Under the pieces are notes generated by a model. It had not been told where the DNA came from. It saw only the letters and a program-made list of their open reading frames with translations, and searched no databases. The position numbers and the translations under genes are program-made. Shown here one piece after another: positions 1-7,989 of a DNA stretch of 12,795 bases; the stretch's first letter is position 1; each line of letters starts with the position of its first letter. This stretch comes from Candidatus Desantisbacteria bacterium CG2_30_40_21 (lineage in GTDB: Bacteria > UBA9089 > CG2-30-40-21): NCBI GenBank assembly GCA_001873945.1, contig MNYI01000023.1, positions 1-12,795 of the forward strand, written 5' to 3'.

Positions 1-1814
1 ACCCCAGATGGAATGCTCGCACTTCCAACCCAGCCATTACCATCAGTTTTGTTCACAATAGCCATGTCCAGTGACACAGAACCATTGTCATACACCAGCT
101 TACCGCTAATCGTCCCCAATGCCTGATTTGCAGCACCACGAACCTCAAGCATAGCGCTCACCAATGGTGGCAGTTTGGCAGAGATCCGTAATGGTGCCGG
201 GATGTCCAATGGTTGGGATGGTGTCCGATTACCAGCCTTATCCACACCAATTGCCCAGACAGTGGTTGTACCTATTTGTTGCTGAGGTGACTTAATGGTA
301 AATGTGCCGGAGAGTGACGGCGTAGCTGTACCAACCTGTTCTTTGCCAGTCCACAACTCAACCATCACCGACTTTGTAGCCGTACCATAAATCACCCAGC
401 CATTTGTGATTGTATTCGTAGCCACAATGGTTGGTGTTCCCGGTGGAATGGTGTCAATGCTCAGTGTGCCGATAAATTCATCATGCTGACCATAGGTGTC
501 AACAGCAACAATGCTTACCGTGCCAATGCCATCAACCCCAGATGGAATGCTCGCACTTCCAACCCAGCCATTACCATCAGTTTTGTTCACAATAGCCATG
601 TCCAGTGACACAGAACCATTGTCATACACCAGCTTACCGCTAATCGTCCCCAATGCCTGATTTGCAGCACCACGAACCTCAAGCATAGCGCTCACCAATG
701 GTGGCAGTTTGGCAGAGATCCGTAATGGTGCCGGGATGTCCAATGGTTGGGATGGTGTCCGATTACCAGCCTTATCCACACCAATTGCCCAGACAGTGGT
801 TGTACCTATTTGTTGCTGAGGTGACTTAATGGTAAATGTGCCAGATAGTGACGGTGTAGCTGTACCAACCTGTTCTTTGCCAGTCCACAACTCAACCATC
901 ACCGACTTTGTAGCTGTACCATAAATCACCCAGCCATTTGTGGCTGTGTTTGTTGCCACAATGGTCGGTGTTCCTGGTGGAATGGTGTCAATGCTTAGTG
1001 TACCGATAACTTCAGCTCGCTGACCATAGGTGTCAACAGCAACAATGCTTACCGTACCCACGCCCTCAACCCCAACCGGGATACTCGCACTTCCAACCCA
1101 GTCATTGTTGCTGGTTATATTCACAATAGCCATATTCAGCGACACAGAACCATTGTCATACATTAGCTCACCGCTAATCGTACCAATCGCCTGACTTGCA
1201 ACCCCGCCAACATCAAACAAGGTGTTTACTAATTGCGGCAATTTGGCAAAGATTCGCAATGGTGGATAGATAATGACATTTTCAGATAATGCCCGATTAC
1301 CAGCCTTATCCACATTCACTGCCCAGAGGGTGGTTGTGCCTGAAAGTATCATCTTTGGATTTGCCTTAACGGTAAATGTGCCGGAGAGTGACGGTGTAAT
1401 TGTACCAGCCAGCCCTTTGTCAGTCCACAACTCAACCATCATAGTCTTTGTTGCCGTACCATGAATAATCCAGCCACTTGTGGGCATTCTCTCAATTGTA
1501 ATGGTTGGTGTCCCAGGTGGAATGGTGTCAATTCGCAACATGCTGGTAAATGTTGCTTGCTGTCCAGAACTATCTGTAGCAATAATGGTTATTGTGCCCA
1601 CGCCATCAATCTTAGCCAGAATGCTTGCATTTCCCATCCATCCCATGCCACCAGTTGCATCGGCCCCGTTCACAATAGCCATACTCAATGGCACAGACAT
1701 ACTGCCATATGCCACATATCCGCTGATTGTCCCAATTGTTTGCCTTGCCACACCACGAACATTTACAGTATTGCTTGCCATCTTTGGGAAATCTATCAAC
1801 ATATTGAGGTCAGG
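1..1814 (-). repeat. Tandem 534-bp coding repeat (178-aa Ig-like units)
   Basis: The C-terminal part of the lipoprotein is a tandem repeat with a 534-bp period. Using 'PAPLRIS' or its equivalent as unit start, units lie at about 1814-1269 (most diverged; 6 bp longer at GADATGGMGW), 1268-735, 734-201, and 200 to the edge. Positions 1-308 and 535-842 are identical at every base, while 309-534 against 843-1068 shows some twenty scattered changes. Divergence therefore rises towards the N-terminal units, and the array probably continues beyond the left edge. Confidence 0.9.
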
Positions 1815-4181
1815 GGTTATCATGGTTTCTGAGACATTGCTTGTAATTTTAGCCCTATCTGTAGATGAAATTATTATCGTAGTAGCTGTACCTGTCTTGA
1901 GCATAACATTCGAGATGTTCTTGAATGCAAAATTGCCAGCCGCATCTGCCATAACCGTACGAACAACCTTGCCGTCAACCATTAGATTGACAAAACTACC
2001 GGGGGTTGCTGTTCCTGTGAGGATATTTGTGGTAGTGCCGGCAATAGTTGCCGTTGCCATAGAGATTATCCGTGGGGCAATTATTCCTGCATTCTCCTTA
2101 TTAATAGCCATAACCCTTGCTACTGGAAAATCCTTTGGCTTTTGTCCGTGAATATCCTCAAGTCCTTCAATTGTAACAATACCGGTTCCAAGGACATTAA
2201 TTGGTAGTTTGACTGTTCCTCGCCATTGTTTTCGATTCTTAGTTTCCCACGACCCAAAGCTCGTCCATGTCCCTGTCTCTGTTCCATTTTCAATAAGGTC
2301 AGGCGCTGACACTGATGTTCCATCGGTTGTATTCTCAAAGAGTGAAGTTGTTACTGAGGCAAAGGATAGCAATGCTGTTGGCGTACCTATTAATTCCTCG
2401 CTTGCATCTATGGTCACAGATATCTCCTGACCCGACTTGACAAAAGCCTGTGAAACAAGGAGTTTATAGGAGAGTTTCGGCAAAGCAATATTAAATGTAT
2501 TCTTGCGGGTAGCAATATTCCCACACTTATCTGTCACCTGAATCTCAAGACTATGTTCACCCTCTGTAAGCGGGGTCATTGGTTTGTAATAAAATTCCTG
2601 AGTTGTGGCTGTTCCATAAACCTGCTCACCATCTATAACAAGCCAAACAGCAAGCGAATCAATCCCGCTACCACCAATATTATCCTCGTATTTGGCTGTA
2701 ATCTCTGGAAAGCCTGTGGAAAGAATAGTATTCATGGCTGGGATTAACTCAATAATTGTTGGCTCAATTGCCTCCATAAGTTCTGACTGAGAGATATCAA
2801 TCAAACCACTATTCATCCCTATCCATGGATTGCCATCATTCTCAAGATACACGGCTTGAACACTATCAAGCGGACGAAAAATATCCCCAATCTTAGTTTG
2901 AGTAAACGACATCCATGTATTATTTGATTTATCAAATTCTGAAATTCCACCCGAATGTCCTACAAACACATGGCTTGTATCTACTGCCAGACTCAAGACC
3001 CCATTACTGTAAAGCCCATTAGACACGGTATAGGTTCTGGTGGCATTAGCAGTCGTATTATATTGAATAACACCACTGTCTGGTGTTCCAATCCAGAGAT
3101 AATTTTTGTCCATAAAAAGGCTTGTGATATTTTTGCTACATATTGCAGTTCGATCTTGCCAGACATCAGATAAAGAGTCATAACTCATCAATCCCTTGTC
3201 CGTACCTATCCAGAAATATGGATACAACCATGCCAGCTTGGTAATCTTTTCACTGATTAATTGATCATAAGTTGTCTGAAAAGTATACGCAGTCCATTGC
3301 AGGGATAATTTATCATACTTAGCCAGACCGCGATTTGTGGCTACCCAGACAAGGTCATTGACAATCAGGATGTCATTAATATTCGGGTCATGACACTTGT
3401 TATCCGCAGGAAAGGCAAGCCATTTATCTGTAGAATTTTGATACCTGAACAGACCATCCCCCTGACTGCCAAACCAGACAAAATCATCATCCATAGCCAT
3501 GCAATGGATAGAGTTACTTATCCCTCCTTTTTTATTAAGGAATCCCTTCCAGTCTTGAGTCAATTTATCGTATTGACCAATACCATAATTTGTGCCAAAC
3601 CAGAGCCTTTCTTCATCCTCGGCAATACAGCTGATATTATTGCTTATTTCTTGATTTGTTAACATGGGTGCCCGGCTGACACCATATTCCCCTCGAATGT
3701 CATGCCATTGGACATTTTCATATTCAATAGTCATCTCCTCAGAAGGAATTTCTTCCGCTGCTCCTACCTCTGCCACTGCCTCTGCCTCTGCCACCTCAAA
3801 ACTCGTAGTCCCATAACTTTTATTCCCCTCTTCATCAAGGGCATTAAAGACCTTCACCAGAGCCGTGCCATCATATCCGGACTTGATTGTGTATGTGCCC
3901 TGCCATGTAAGTTGGTCCATGGTTTCCAGTGTGTTGGTAATATCCGTACCCCTTTTCTCATAATGTTGGACAATGAGGACTGTTGGTGCATCTACCAGAA
4001 GTCTATCGGAGACAACCGCTACTGTAATCATTTCCTCAGGCAGTGCAGGGTCAGGTGAGACTGTTATGGTCAATTGCGGACCATCAGATGCCTCTTCTGC
4101 CTCATCAAGGATAATAAACCCCTTTGGAATACAGCCAGAAAGACAGATTAATAATATCAGATAACATATTTTTTGAAACAT
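1..4181 (-). CDS. Giant surface lipoprotein, seven-bladed propeller plus Ig-like tandem repeats (partial, C-terminus outside window)
   Basis: The frame is open from an ATG at 4181 to the left edge: 1393 codons with no stop. The start is set by GGAGG five bases upstream. A hydrophobic N-terminus ends in a lipobox L14-S15-G16-C17, so it should be a lipoprotein. Residues about 35-130 form a beta-rich domain, followed by an Ala/Glu-rich linker (131-145). Seven repeats of the two-component-regulator-propeller type (W-I/F-G-T...G-L-x-x-Y-D) have cores near 193, 235, 278, 323, 362, 405 and 452, which suits one closed seven-bladed propeller. An Ig-like domain follows (about 471-565), then another beta domain (about 570-680), a third module (about 700-780), and from about residue 790 tandem 178-residue units, each with two Ig-like halves marked by 'IDTIPPGTP' and 'VDKAGNR'. 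It lies 31 bp downstream of the SprA-like gene, so they probably form one operon. The role is inferred to be surface binding, adhesion or assembly; the propeller ligand is unknown. Confidence 0.9.
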   Translation of the reverse strand, partial: MFQKICYLILLICLSGCIPKGFIILDEAEEASDGPQLTITVSPDPALPEEMITVAVVSDRLLVDAPTVLIVQHYEKRGTDITNTLETMDQLTWQGTYTIKSGYDGTALVKVFNALDEEGNKSYGTTSFEVAEAEAVAEVGAAEEIPSEEMTIEYENVQWHDIRGEYGVSRAPMLTNQEISNNISCIAEDEERLWFGTNYGIGQYDKLTQDWKGFLNKKGGISNSIHCMAMDDDFVWFGSQGDGLFRYQNSTDKWLAFPADNKCHDPNINDILIVNDLVWVATNRGLAKYDKLSLQWTAYTFQTTYDQLISEKITKLAWLYPYFWIGTDKGLMSYDSLSDVWQDRTAICSKNITSLFMDKNYLWIGTPDSGVIQYNTTANATRTYTVSNGLYSNGVLSLAVDTSHVFVGHSGGISEFDKSNNTWMSFTQTKIGDIFRPLDSVQAVYLENDGNPWIGMNSGLIDISQSELMEAIEPTIIELIPAMNTILSTGFPEITAKYEDNIGGSGIDSLAVWLVIDGEQVYGTATTQEFYYKPMTPLTEGEHSLEIQVTDKCGNIATRKNTFNIALPKLSYKLLVSQAFVKSGQEISVTIDASEELIGTPTALLSFASVTTSLFENTTDGTSVSAPDLIENGTETGTWTSFGSWETKNRKQWRGTVKLPINVLGTGIVTIEGLEDIHGQKPKDFPVARVMAINKENAGIIAPRIISMATATIAGTTTNILTGTATPGSFVNLMVDGKVVRTVMADAAGNFAFKNISNVMLKTGTATTIIISSTDRAKITSNVSETMITPDLNMLIDFPKMASNTVNVRGVARQTIGTISGYVAYGSMSVPLSMAIVNGADATGGMGWMGNASILAKIDGVGTITIIATDSSGQQATFTSMLRIDTIPPGTPTITIERMPTSGWIIHGTATKTMMVELWTDKGLAGTITPSLSGTFTVKANPKMILSGTTTLWAVNVDKAGNRALSENVIIYPPLRIFAKLPQLVNTLFDVGGVASQAIGTISGELMYDNGSVSLNMAIVNITSNNDWVGSASIPVGVEGVGTVSIVAVDTYGQRAEVIGTLSIDTIPPGTPTIVATNTATNGWVIYGTATKSVMVELWTGKEQVGTATPSLSGTFTIKSPQQQIGTTTVWAIGVDKAGNRTPSQPLDIPAPLRISAKLPPLVSAMLEVRGAANQALGTISGKLVYDNGSVSLDMAIVNKTDGNGWVGSASIPSGVDGIGTVSIVAVDTYGQHDEFIGTLSIDTIPPGTPTIVATNTITNGWVIYGTATKSVMVELWTGKEQVGTATPSLSGTFTIKSPQQQIGTTTVWAIGVDKAGNRTPSQPLDIPAPLRISAKLPPLVSAMLEVRGAANQALGTISGKLVYDNGSVSLDMAIVNKTDGNGWVGSASIPSG

Positions 4182-4186
4182 TATTA

Positions 4187-4191
4187 CCTCC
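4187..4191 (-). promoter_or_regulatory. Shine-Dalgarno site of the giant lipoprotein gene
   Basis: GGAGG on the minus strand is followed by TAATA and the ATG at 4181. The five-base spacing matches that of the other strong sites in the window and fixes the start of a gene with no other visible boundary. Confidence 0.8.
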
Positions 4192-4212
4192 ATGAAGTCA
4201 GGATTAAACAGA

Positions 4213-7200
4213 TCAAAACACAATACTCACATCCACCCCAACCTTATTAGACTCATAATCTAAACTTGAGCTTACCTGATCGTGGACAGATGACCAAACA
4301 CTTTTGAGGATGGCATTCAGCATCTTGTTTATTTCCCAATTTATCTCTGTTGATGAGGAATGGGTTGTTTTGTGGGTAGATTCATTGTCGCTACAGGTGA
4401 ATGACTCGTTTAGGGCAAGCCTATCCTTGAGCTTATATCCTGCACTCAGGCTTGAAAAATTATCAATGGTTTTCAGGCTGGTTACTTTATTGAGGTTTTT
4501 GGTTTGTTTAATCTCTGAGGATGTATTCCATTTTTCTGTGGTATAACCTATTTTTATTGATGGAACATTCTTTGATGAAGTATCCCTTTCAGAGAGTTCA
4601 TAGCTAAGTTTAGTAGAGATACCCCTCTTAAATATTGTCTCCCAAGAAACAAAGTAGGTATCAACTATGATTGAATTGGTAATATCCTGACTGATTCGTG
4701 GGGTCAGGGAGGATGTTCCAGCCTGTTTCCACACCCTGAACCATCGAGTAGTCTCACCCATATAATTATCTGTTTTATTCTTTATTCCATCAGAGGAGTT
4801 TCTTGAAAATCGATATTGAACAAGCCACGAATATCTGTTAGGAGAGGAAAAAGCAATCTTCATATCACCACCAGAGGCATCTGTTTGGGAGGTTATGAAC
4901 TGGTTTTCCATGTATTTTTTTTGGGTATTTTCAAGGAATGTATTCAGAGATGGCCATTTATCCATGGTAAGCCCAAACTCTAGGGAAAGAGACTGGTTAT
5001 ACTGCTGGCTGTTGAGGACAAGGTTTGAGAGATTATCATGAGCATATCGCAGAATAGTTGATAATTTATCAGATGAGGCTATATTTATTGCACCAAGGAT
5101 ATTCTCCTCTTCAGATATACGAGTGTCTTTATTAATATCTTTGGTCTGCTTTAGCTTATATTCAGGAATCAGTTCCATTCCTGAAACAGGCACAAGGTTG
5201 AATCGTAAGTAGGTATGATTGGAAGAGGCATGAAGATGGTGAATATTGTCACGGCTATTGACATTCATCAAGCGATTAAAAAATCCAAAGCGGGACAGAT
5301 GTAGGATATTTTCCCTATTAATATCAATGATTGCTGTTGTTTTTTTATTGACATTGTTTATCTGCTGCACAGCTTTACAATCATTTTCATTCTCTTGTTT
5401 GTAATCAATGTTGAACTTGAGTGTTTCTGAGGGATTAAACTTTATTCCGGTAGAAAATATGTCTTGCTTAAGTTGTTTCTCAAGTGAAGACTTGGACTTG
5501 AGTTTATTTTCGTATTTCATGAGGAGCGTAGTCTGTTGGACCAAAGGGATTTGAGCCTCAGCCTGATAATTTCTGGTATCACTGATTGACTCAAAATCAT
5601 TCAATCCAATAGGAACAAATCCATAGTCAATGTCCTTGAGCCCAGCCTTAAACTTGAACTGTTCGTTTTCGAATACAGCCTCAACCTTTTTTGCCAGACC
5701 ATCCCGTGCCAAACCACCATCTGCAATCAGGTCATCAAGATACAGATTTGCTGTTTGAGTTCCATTATTATTCAGGATAATCTGAATACGGTTAATATTC
5801 TTCATGTCCGGCGATCCATAGAGAACTGCATCTGTGGTTAGATTTTTCTTAATATAAAGATATTCCCCCTTCCTATCCGGTGTAATATCATAAAGAAAAT
5901 AATGATTGCTGGCAGAATAAAGGCAAAGGGTTACAGTAACGCTTGCCGGGGCATGTATCCAGATACCCATGCTTGAATAAAGAGATAGGTCAAGGGGGGT
6001 AGTAAATATTTGTTCAATGGTACTTGTCCCTTGCCCACACGATATTCGCAAAACTTGATGATTATCCGTGCTTTCAGGATGAAATATAAATTCAGGGGTT
6101 TTTTCTGCTGCAAGTTTTGCCTCGGAACTCAGTGTTTTCCAACGAGTAAGAATATCATCTCCCTCCATATCATCTACGAATATTTTGCCATAATTTCCCG
6201 GCTCTTTCCTGCTTGCTGCCACCTCACCTGTAATCTTTAATCCCTCCATAGGATGGATATTAGCATCAAATCCAACAATCTGGTGATTCATCTGAGCCAT
6301 AGCTTGAGTGGTTTTTGCCTTTGGGGCAGCATCAGATTTAGAAAGATAGGTGCAACCCATATCCATCCAATTTTTAAGGCTATAATTCCCCCTTAGCCCG
6401 GTAAGATTATAACGATTCCCCTCTGCCACTGTTTCATACTCAATCTTTACCTCTGAGTCTGCATATATCCCGCTTGCATGTTGATCAAAGAAACGAACCT
6501 CGCCGGTTTCATAATTGACAGTATAATCTATCCCCCGTTGTTTTTGGTTTCCATTGACCATAACCCTTTCACTTCCGGGCAGGACTGGCGGCTCAAGATG
6601 ATAGGTTTTTGCGGCATAATCATAATCGATATTAAAATCAGTCTTTGTGGCAAAATACACACTGCCATCAGGATAATTAATCTGATAATCTGTGCCTCTG
6701 GTAAGGCTTCCAATAACCTCTTTTCCCGGCACTACATCAGGATAGCTTAGCTTATAATAGCTGCGAATCTCATCGTCTGCGGTATCAGGTCCCTTAATCG
6801 TCAGTGTACCACTTTGTTCATAAACTACCTGAATAATGGCATCTGTCTCTGCCGGAGTATTCAGCACAAGAACAGGGATTGTTGTTGTCCCAAGGGTTTG
6901 CTGCAAAATGGTGTAGTCTGTGCTCTGGGTTAATGTTGTAAATCCATCACCATTTTCCGAAATGCCATCATCAATCAAAACATCCTGTACTATTTCTGGC
7001 AGGAGTTGATAATATTTTCTTATAACGAATTCATCCTCATAAATATACCGTGATTCATGTCCAATATTCCCCTGATATGTAGCAGTTTTAGAGATACCCC
7101 TGTTTGTTGCTCCAAATACTTGAGTATTAAATTTATCAGTCTTTACCCCTGCTTTTACCCCAAACATTCGGGAATTGTATCCGGAAAATTCTGTCTCATT

Positions 7201-7521
7201 TAACACAACATCCATGTGGCCAAGCGAAGCGGACAGGATATCTTTTTGATAATTGATCAACATCTCCAATGGATTTATCTGTCGAGTATCGTCATAATTC
7301 ATGTAGGCATTCAAACCATTCTTTGTCTTGCCTTCAAGGAGAAGCCTTGTGGATTGGTTCAGCTTAAACCCTTCGCTTTTAGCTGTAGTATTTCCCTTAA
7401 TGTCAGCATAGGTAGAGGAAAACATTTTTGTGCCTGAGATATTAAATGGCTTTGGACGGTCTTCGGCATAGAGGAATGTAGGAGAAAACAGGATAATGGA
7501 TAGGAGGAGCATTCTTTTCAT
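4213..7521 (-). CDS. SprA-like outer-membrane beta-barrel protein (compact type IX translocon homologue)
   Basis: The predicted product is 1102 residues. An in-frame GTG at 7530 is possible, but AAGGTGG five bases upstream selects the ATG at 7521. A signal peptide (1-19, cleavage after LYA) starts the protein. From about residue 55 to 170 it follows the N-terminal pattern I remember for SprA: a filament-like stretch of 'NYDDTRQINPLEMLINYQ', then 'SLGHMDVVLNETEFSGYNSRMFGVKAG'-type strands. Later come paired 'DYTVNYETGEVRFF' (332-345) and 'ADSEVKIEYE' (354-363) motifs and 'FVDDMEG' (448-454), resembling the SprA IDDFEG box. A jelly-roll-like domain (about 505-600) ends in 'LYLDDLIADGG', comparable to the SprA 'VWVNELRL' segment. 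About 500 residues of amphipathic strands finish in VSIVF, a typical barrel C-terminus with terminal Phe. SprA itself is about 2400 residues, so this is roughly half length. Family assignment is by recalled motifs, not a search; a generic large outer-membrane barrel is the alternative. Confidence 0.7.
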   Translation of the reverse strand: MKRMLLLSIILFSPTFLYAEDRPKPFNISGTKMFSSTYADIKGNTTAKSEGFKLNQSTRLLLEGKTKNGLNAYMNYDDTRQINPLEMLINYQKDILSASLGHMDVVLNETEFSGYNSRMFGVKAGVKTDKFNTQVFGATNRGISKTATYQGNIGHESRYIYEDEFVIRKYYQLLPEIVQDVLIDDGISENGDGFTTLTQSTDYTILQQTLGTTTIPVLVLNTPAETDAIIQVVYEQSGTLTIKGPDTADDEIRSYYKLSYPDVVPGKEVIGSLTRGTDYQINYPDGSVYFATKTDFNIDYDYAAKTYHLEPPVLPGSERVMVNGNQKQRGIDYTVNYETGEVRFFDQHASGIYADSEVKIEYETVAEGNRYNLTGLRGNYSLKNWMDMGCTYLSKSDAAPKAKTTQAMAQMNHQIVGFDANIHPMEGLKITGEVAASRKEPGNYGKIFVDDMEGDDILTRWKTLSSEAKLAAEKTPEFIFHPESTDNHQVLRISCGQGTSTIEQIFTTPLDLSLYSSMGIWIHAPASVTVTLCLYSASNHYFLYDITPDRKGEYLYIKKNLTTDAVLYGSPDMKNINRIQIILNNNGTQTANLYLDDLIADGGLARDGLAKKVEAVFENEQFKFKAGLKDIDYGFVPIGLNDFESISDTRNYQAEAQIPLVQQTTLLMKYENKLKSKSSLEKQLKQDIFSTGIKFNPSETLKFNIDYKQENENDCKAVQQINNVNKKTTAIIDINRENILHLSRFGFFNRLMNVNSRDNIHHLHASSNHTYLRFNLVPVSGMELIPEYKLKQTKDINKDTRISEEENILGAINIASSDKLSTILRYAHDNLSNLVLNSQQYNQSLSLEFGLTMDKWPSLNTFLENTQKKYMENQFITSQTDASGGDMKIAFSSPNRYSWLVQYRFSRNSSDGIKNKTDNYMGETTRWFRVWKQAGTSSLTPRISQDITNSIIVDTYFVSWETIFKRGISTKLSYELSERDTSSKNVPSIKIGYTTEKWNTSSEIKQTKNLNKVTSLKTIDNFSSLSAGYKLKDRLALNESFTCSDNESTHKTTHSSSTEINWEINKMLNAILKSVWSSVHDQVSSSLDYESNKVGVDVSIVF

Positions 7522-7526
7522 TATAC

Positions 7527-7533
7527 CCACCTT
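7527..7533 (-). promoter_or_regulatory. Shine-Dalgarno site of the SprA-like gene (decides the start)
   Basis: AAGGTGG on the minus strand lies five bases (GTATA) before the ATG at 7521. The upstream GTG at 7530 overlaps this site, so it cannot be served by it. This moves the start three codons downstream of the longest possible frame. Confidence 0.75.
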
Positions 7534-7569
7534 ATGCTGTGAGATTTTTTCGCCTTAATAGTTACATTA

Positions 7570-7598
7570 AGTTTACCAGAAAATAGTTAAAAAGGCAA
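7570..7598 (-). promoter_or_regulatory. Candidate sigma70-type promoter for the SprA-like/lipoprotein operon
   Basis: On the minus strand TTGCCT (7598-7593) and TAAACT (7575-7570) are separated by exactly 17 bases. Transcription would start near 7563 and leave a leader of about 40 nt. Each box matches the consensus at four of six positions, in an AT-rich region, so this is a moderate prediction only. Confidence 0.35.
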
Positions 7599-7623
7599 GG
7601 AAATTTTTTTATTTTTTAGAAAC

Positions 7624-7700
7624 TCGAAATATTGTAGCGAAAGGTTTCGACCTTCCATTTTCTGATGGAGAAAATAAACCCCTGCGACACTACAGGGGTT
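7624..7700. repeat. Cluster of small hairpins in the divergent intergenic region
   Basis: Three inverted repeats sit close together: AAGGT-TTCG-ACCTT at 7641-7654, CCAT...ATGG at 7655-7668, and AACCCCTG-N8-CAGGGGTT at 7677-7700 (perfect 8-bp stem). TCGAAA at 7624-7629 and TTTCGA at 7645-7650 form a further pair that competes with the first. None is followed by a clear T-run on the plus strand. On the minus strand the last stem is followed by TATTTTC, a weak terminator-like context. It could be a palindromic intergenic repeat or a regulatory site between two promoters. Confidence 0.5.
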
Positions 7701-7716
7701 CTGACTGAAATATTTC

Positions 7717-7745
7717 TTGACCATCAATCATTTTTATGATATATT
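7717..7745 (+). promoter_or_regulatory. Strong sigma70-type promoter for the HExxH protein/O-antigen ligase operon
   Basis: TTGACC (7717-7722) and TATATT (7740-7745) are separated by exactly 17 bases, and each box matches the consensus at five of six positions. The expected start point is about 7752, next to the left end of the 205-bp inverted repeat. The transcript would therefore begin with that element and carry a leader of about 240 nt before the ATG at 7990. Confidence 0.6.
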
Positions 7746-7752
7746 ATGTAAG

Positions 7753-7957
7753 CGTAACTACTCAGGTAAAGTAATTCACCACGGAGAACACATAAGTTGA
7801 TAGGTTGATAGGTTGATAGGTTGATGAGTTTATAGGTTAAAGGAACACAGATTCATAATTCATAAACATTTCCTATCAATTCATCCACTTATCAACCCAT
7901 CAACTATTCAACTTATCAACTTTTTGTGTCTTCGTGCCTTTGTGATGAGTAGTTACG
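7753..7957. repeat. 205-bp imperfect inverted-repeat element built of octamers
   Basis: The ends are a perfect 12-bp inverted repeat, CGTAACTACTCA (7753-7764) against TGAGTAGTTACG (7946-7957). Inside the left end is CACCACGGAGAACACA; the right arm has a longer, related complement (TTGTGTCTTCGTGCCTTTGTG). The left arm then carries about five copies of GTTGATAG with period 8 (7796-7835). The right arm carries six complementary octamers of type YTATCAAC (7873-7920). The arms can fold into one long hairpin with an AT-rich loop near 7845-7870. I see no coding frame and no target-site duplication. It is probably a non-autonomous (MITE-like) or REP-type dispersed element that now forms the leader of the downstream operon. 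Confidence 0.65.
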
Positions 7958-7978
7958 AGTAATTACAGTAATTCCCTC

Positions 7979-7985
7979 AGGAGGT
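7979..7985 (+). promoter_or_regulatory. Shine-Dalgarno site of the HExxH protein gene (decides the start)
   Basis: The site reads AGGAGGT. Two consecutive ATG codons follow, at 7987 and 7990. Only the second has the five-base spacing from GGAGG used by the other genes here; the first would be two bases from it. Confidence 0.75.
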
Positions 7986-7989
7986 AATG

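Noticed and set aside
1480..2151. Plus-strand frame of 223 codons
   Set aside because: It is antisense to the Ig-like repeats of the lipoprotein, which have continuous, domain-rich coding in the other strand. Its Val/Ile-rich product is the expected mirror of Asn/Asp/Thr-rich codons, and no ribosome-binding site supports it.
3702..4058. Plus-strand frame of 118 codons
   Set aside because: It is the reverse of the lipoprotein N-terminal region and its Ala/Glu linker; the Cys/Leu-rich product shows no motif.
7677..7700. Intrinsic terminator
   Set aside because: The stem is perfect, but no gene ends near it in either direction and no real T-run follows.
7796..7920. Short repeats suggestive of a CRISPR array
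   Set aside because: The units are contiguous octamers with no spacers, and the right half is complementary to the left half.
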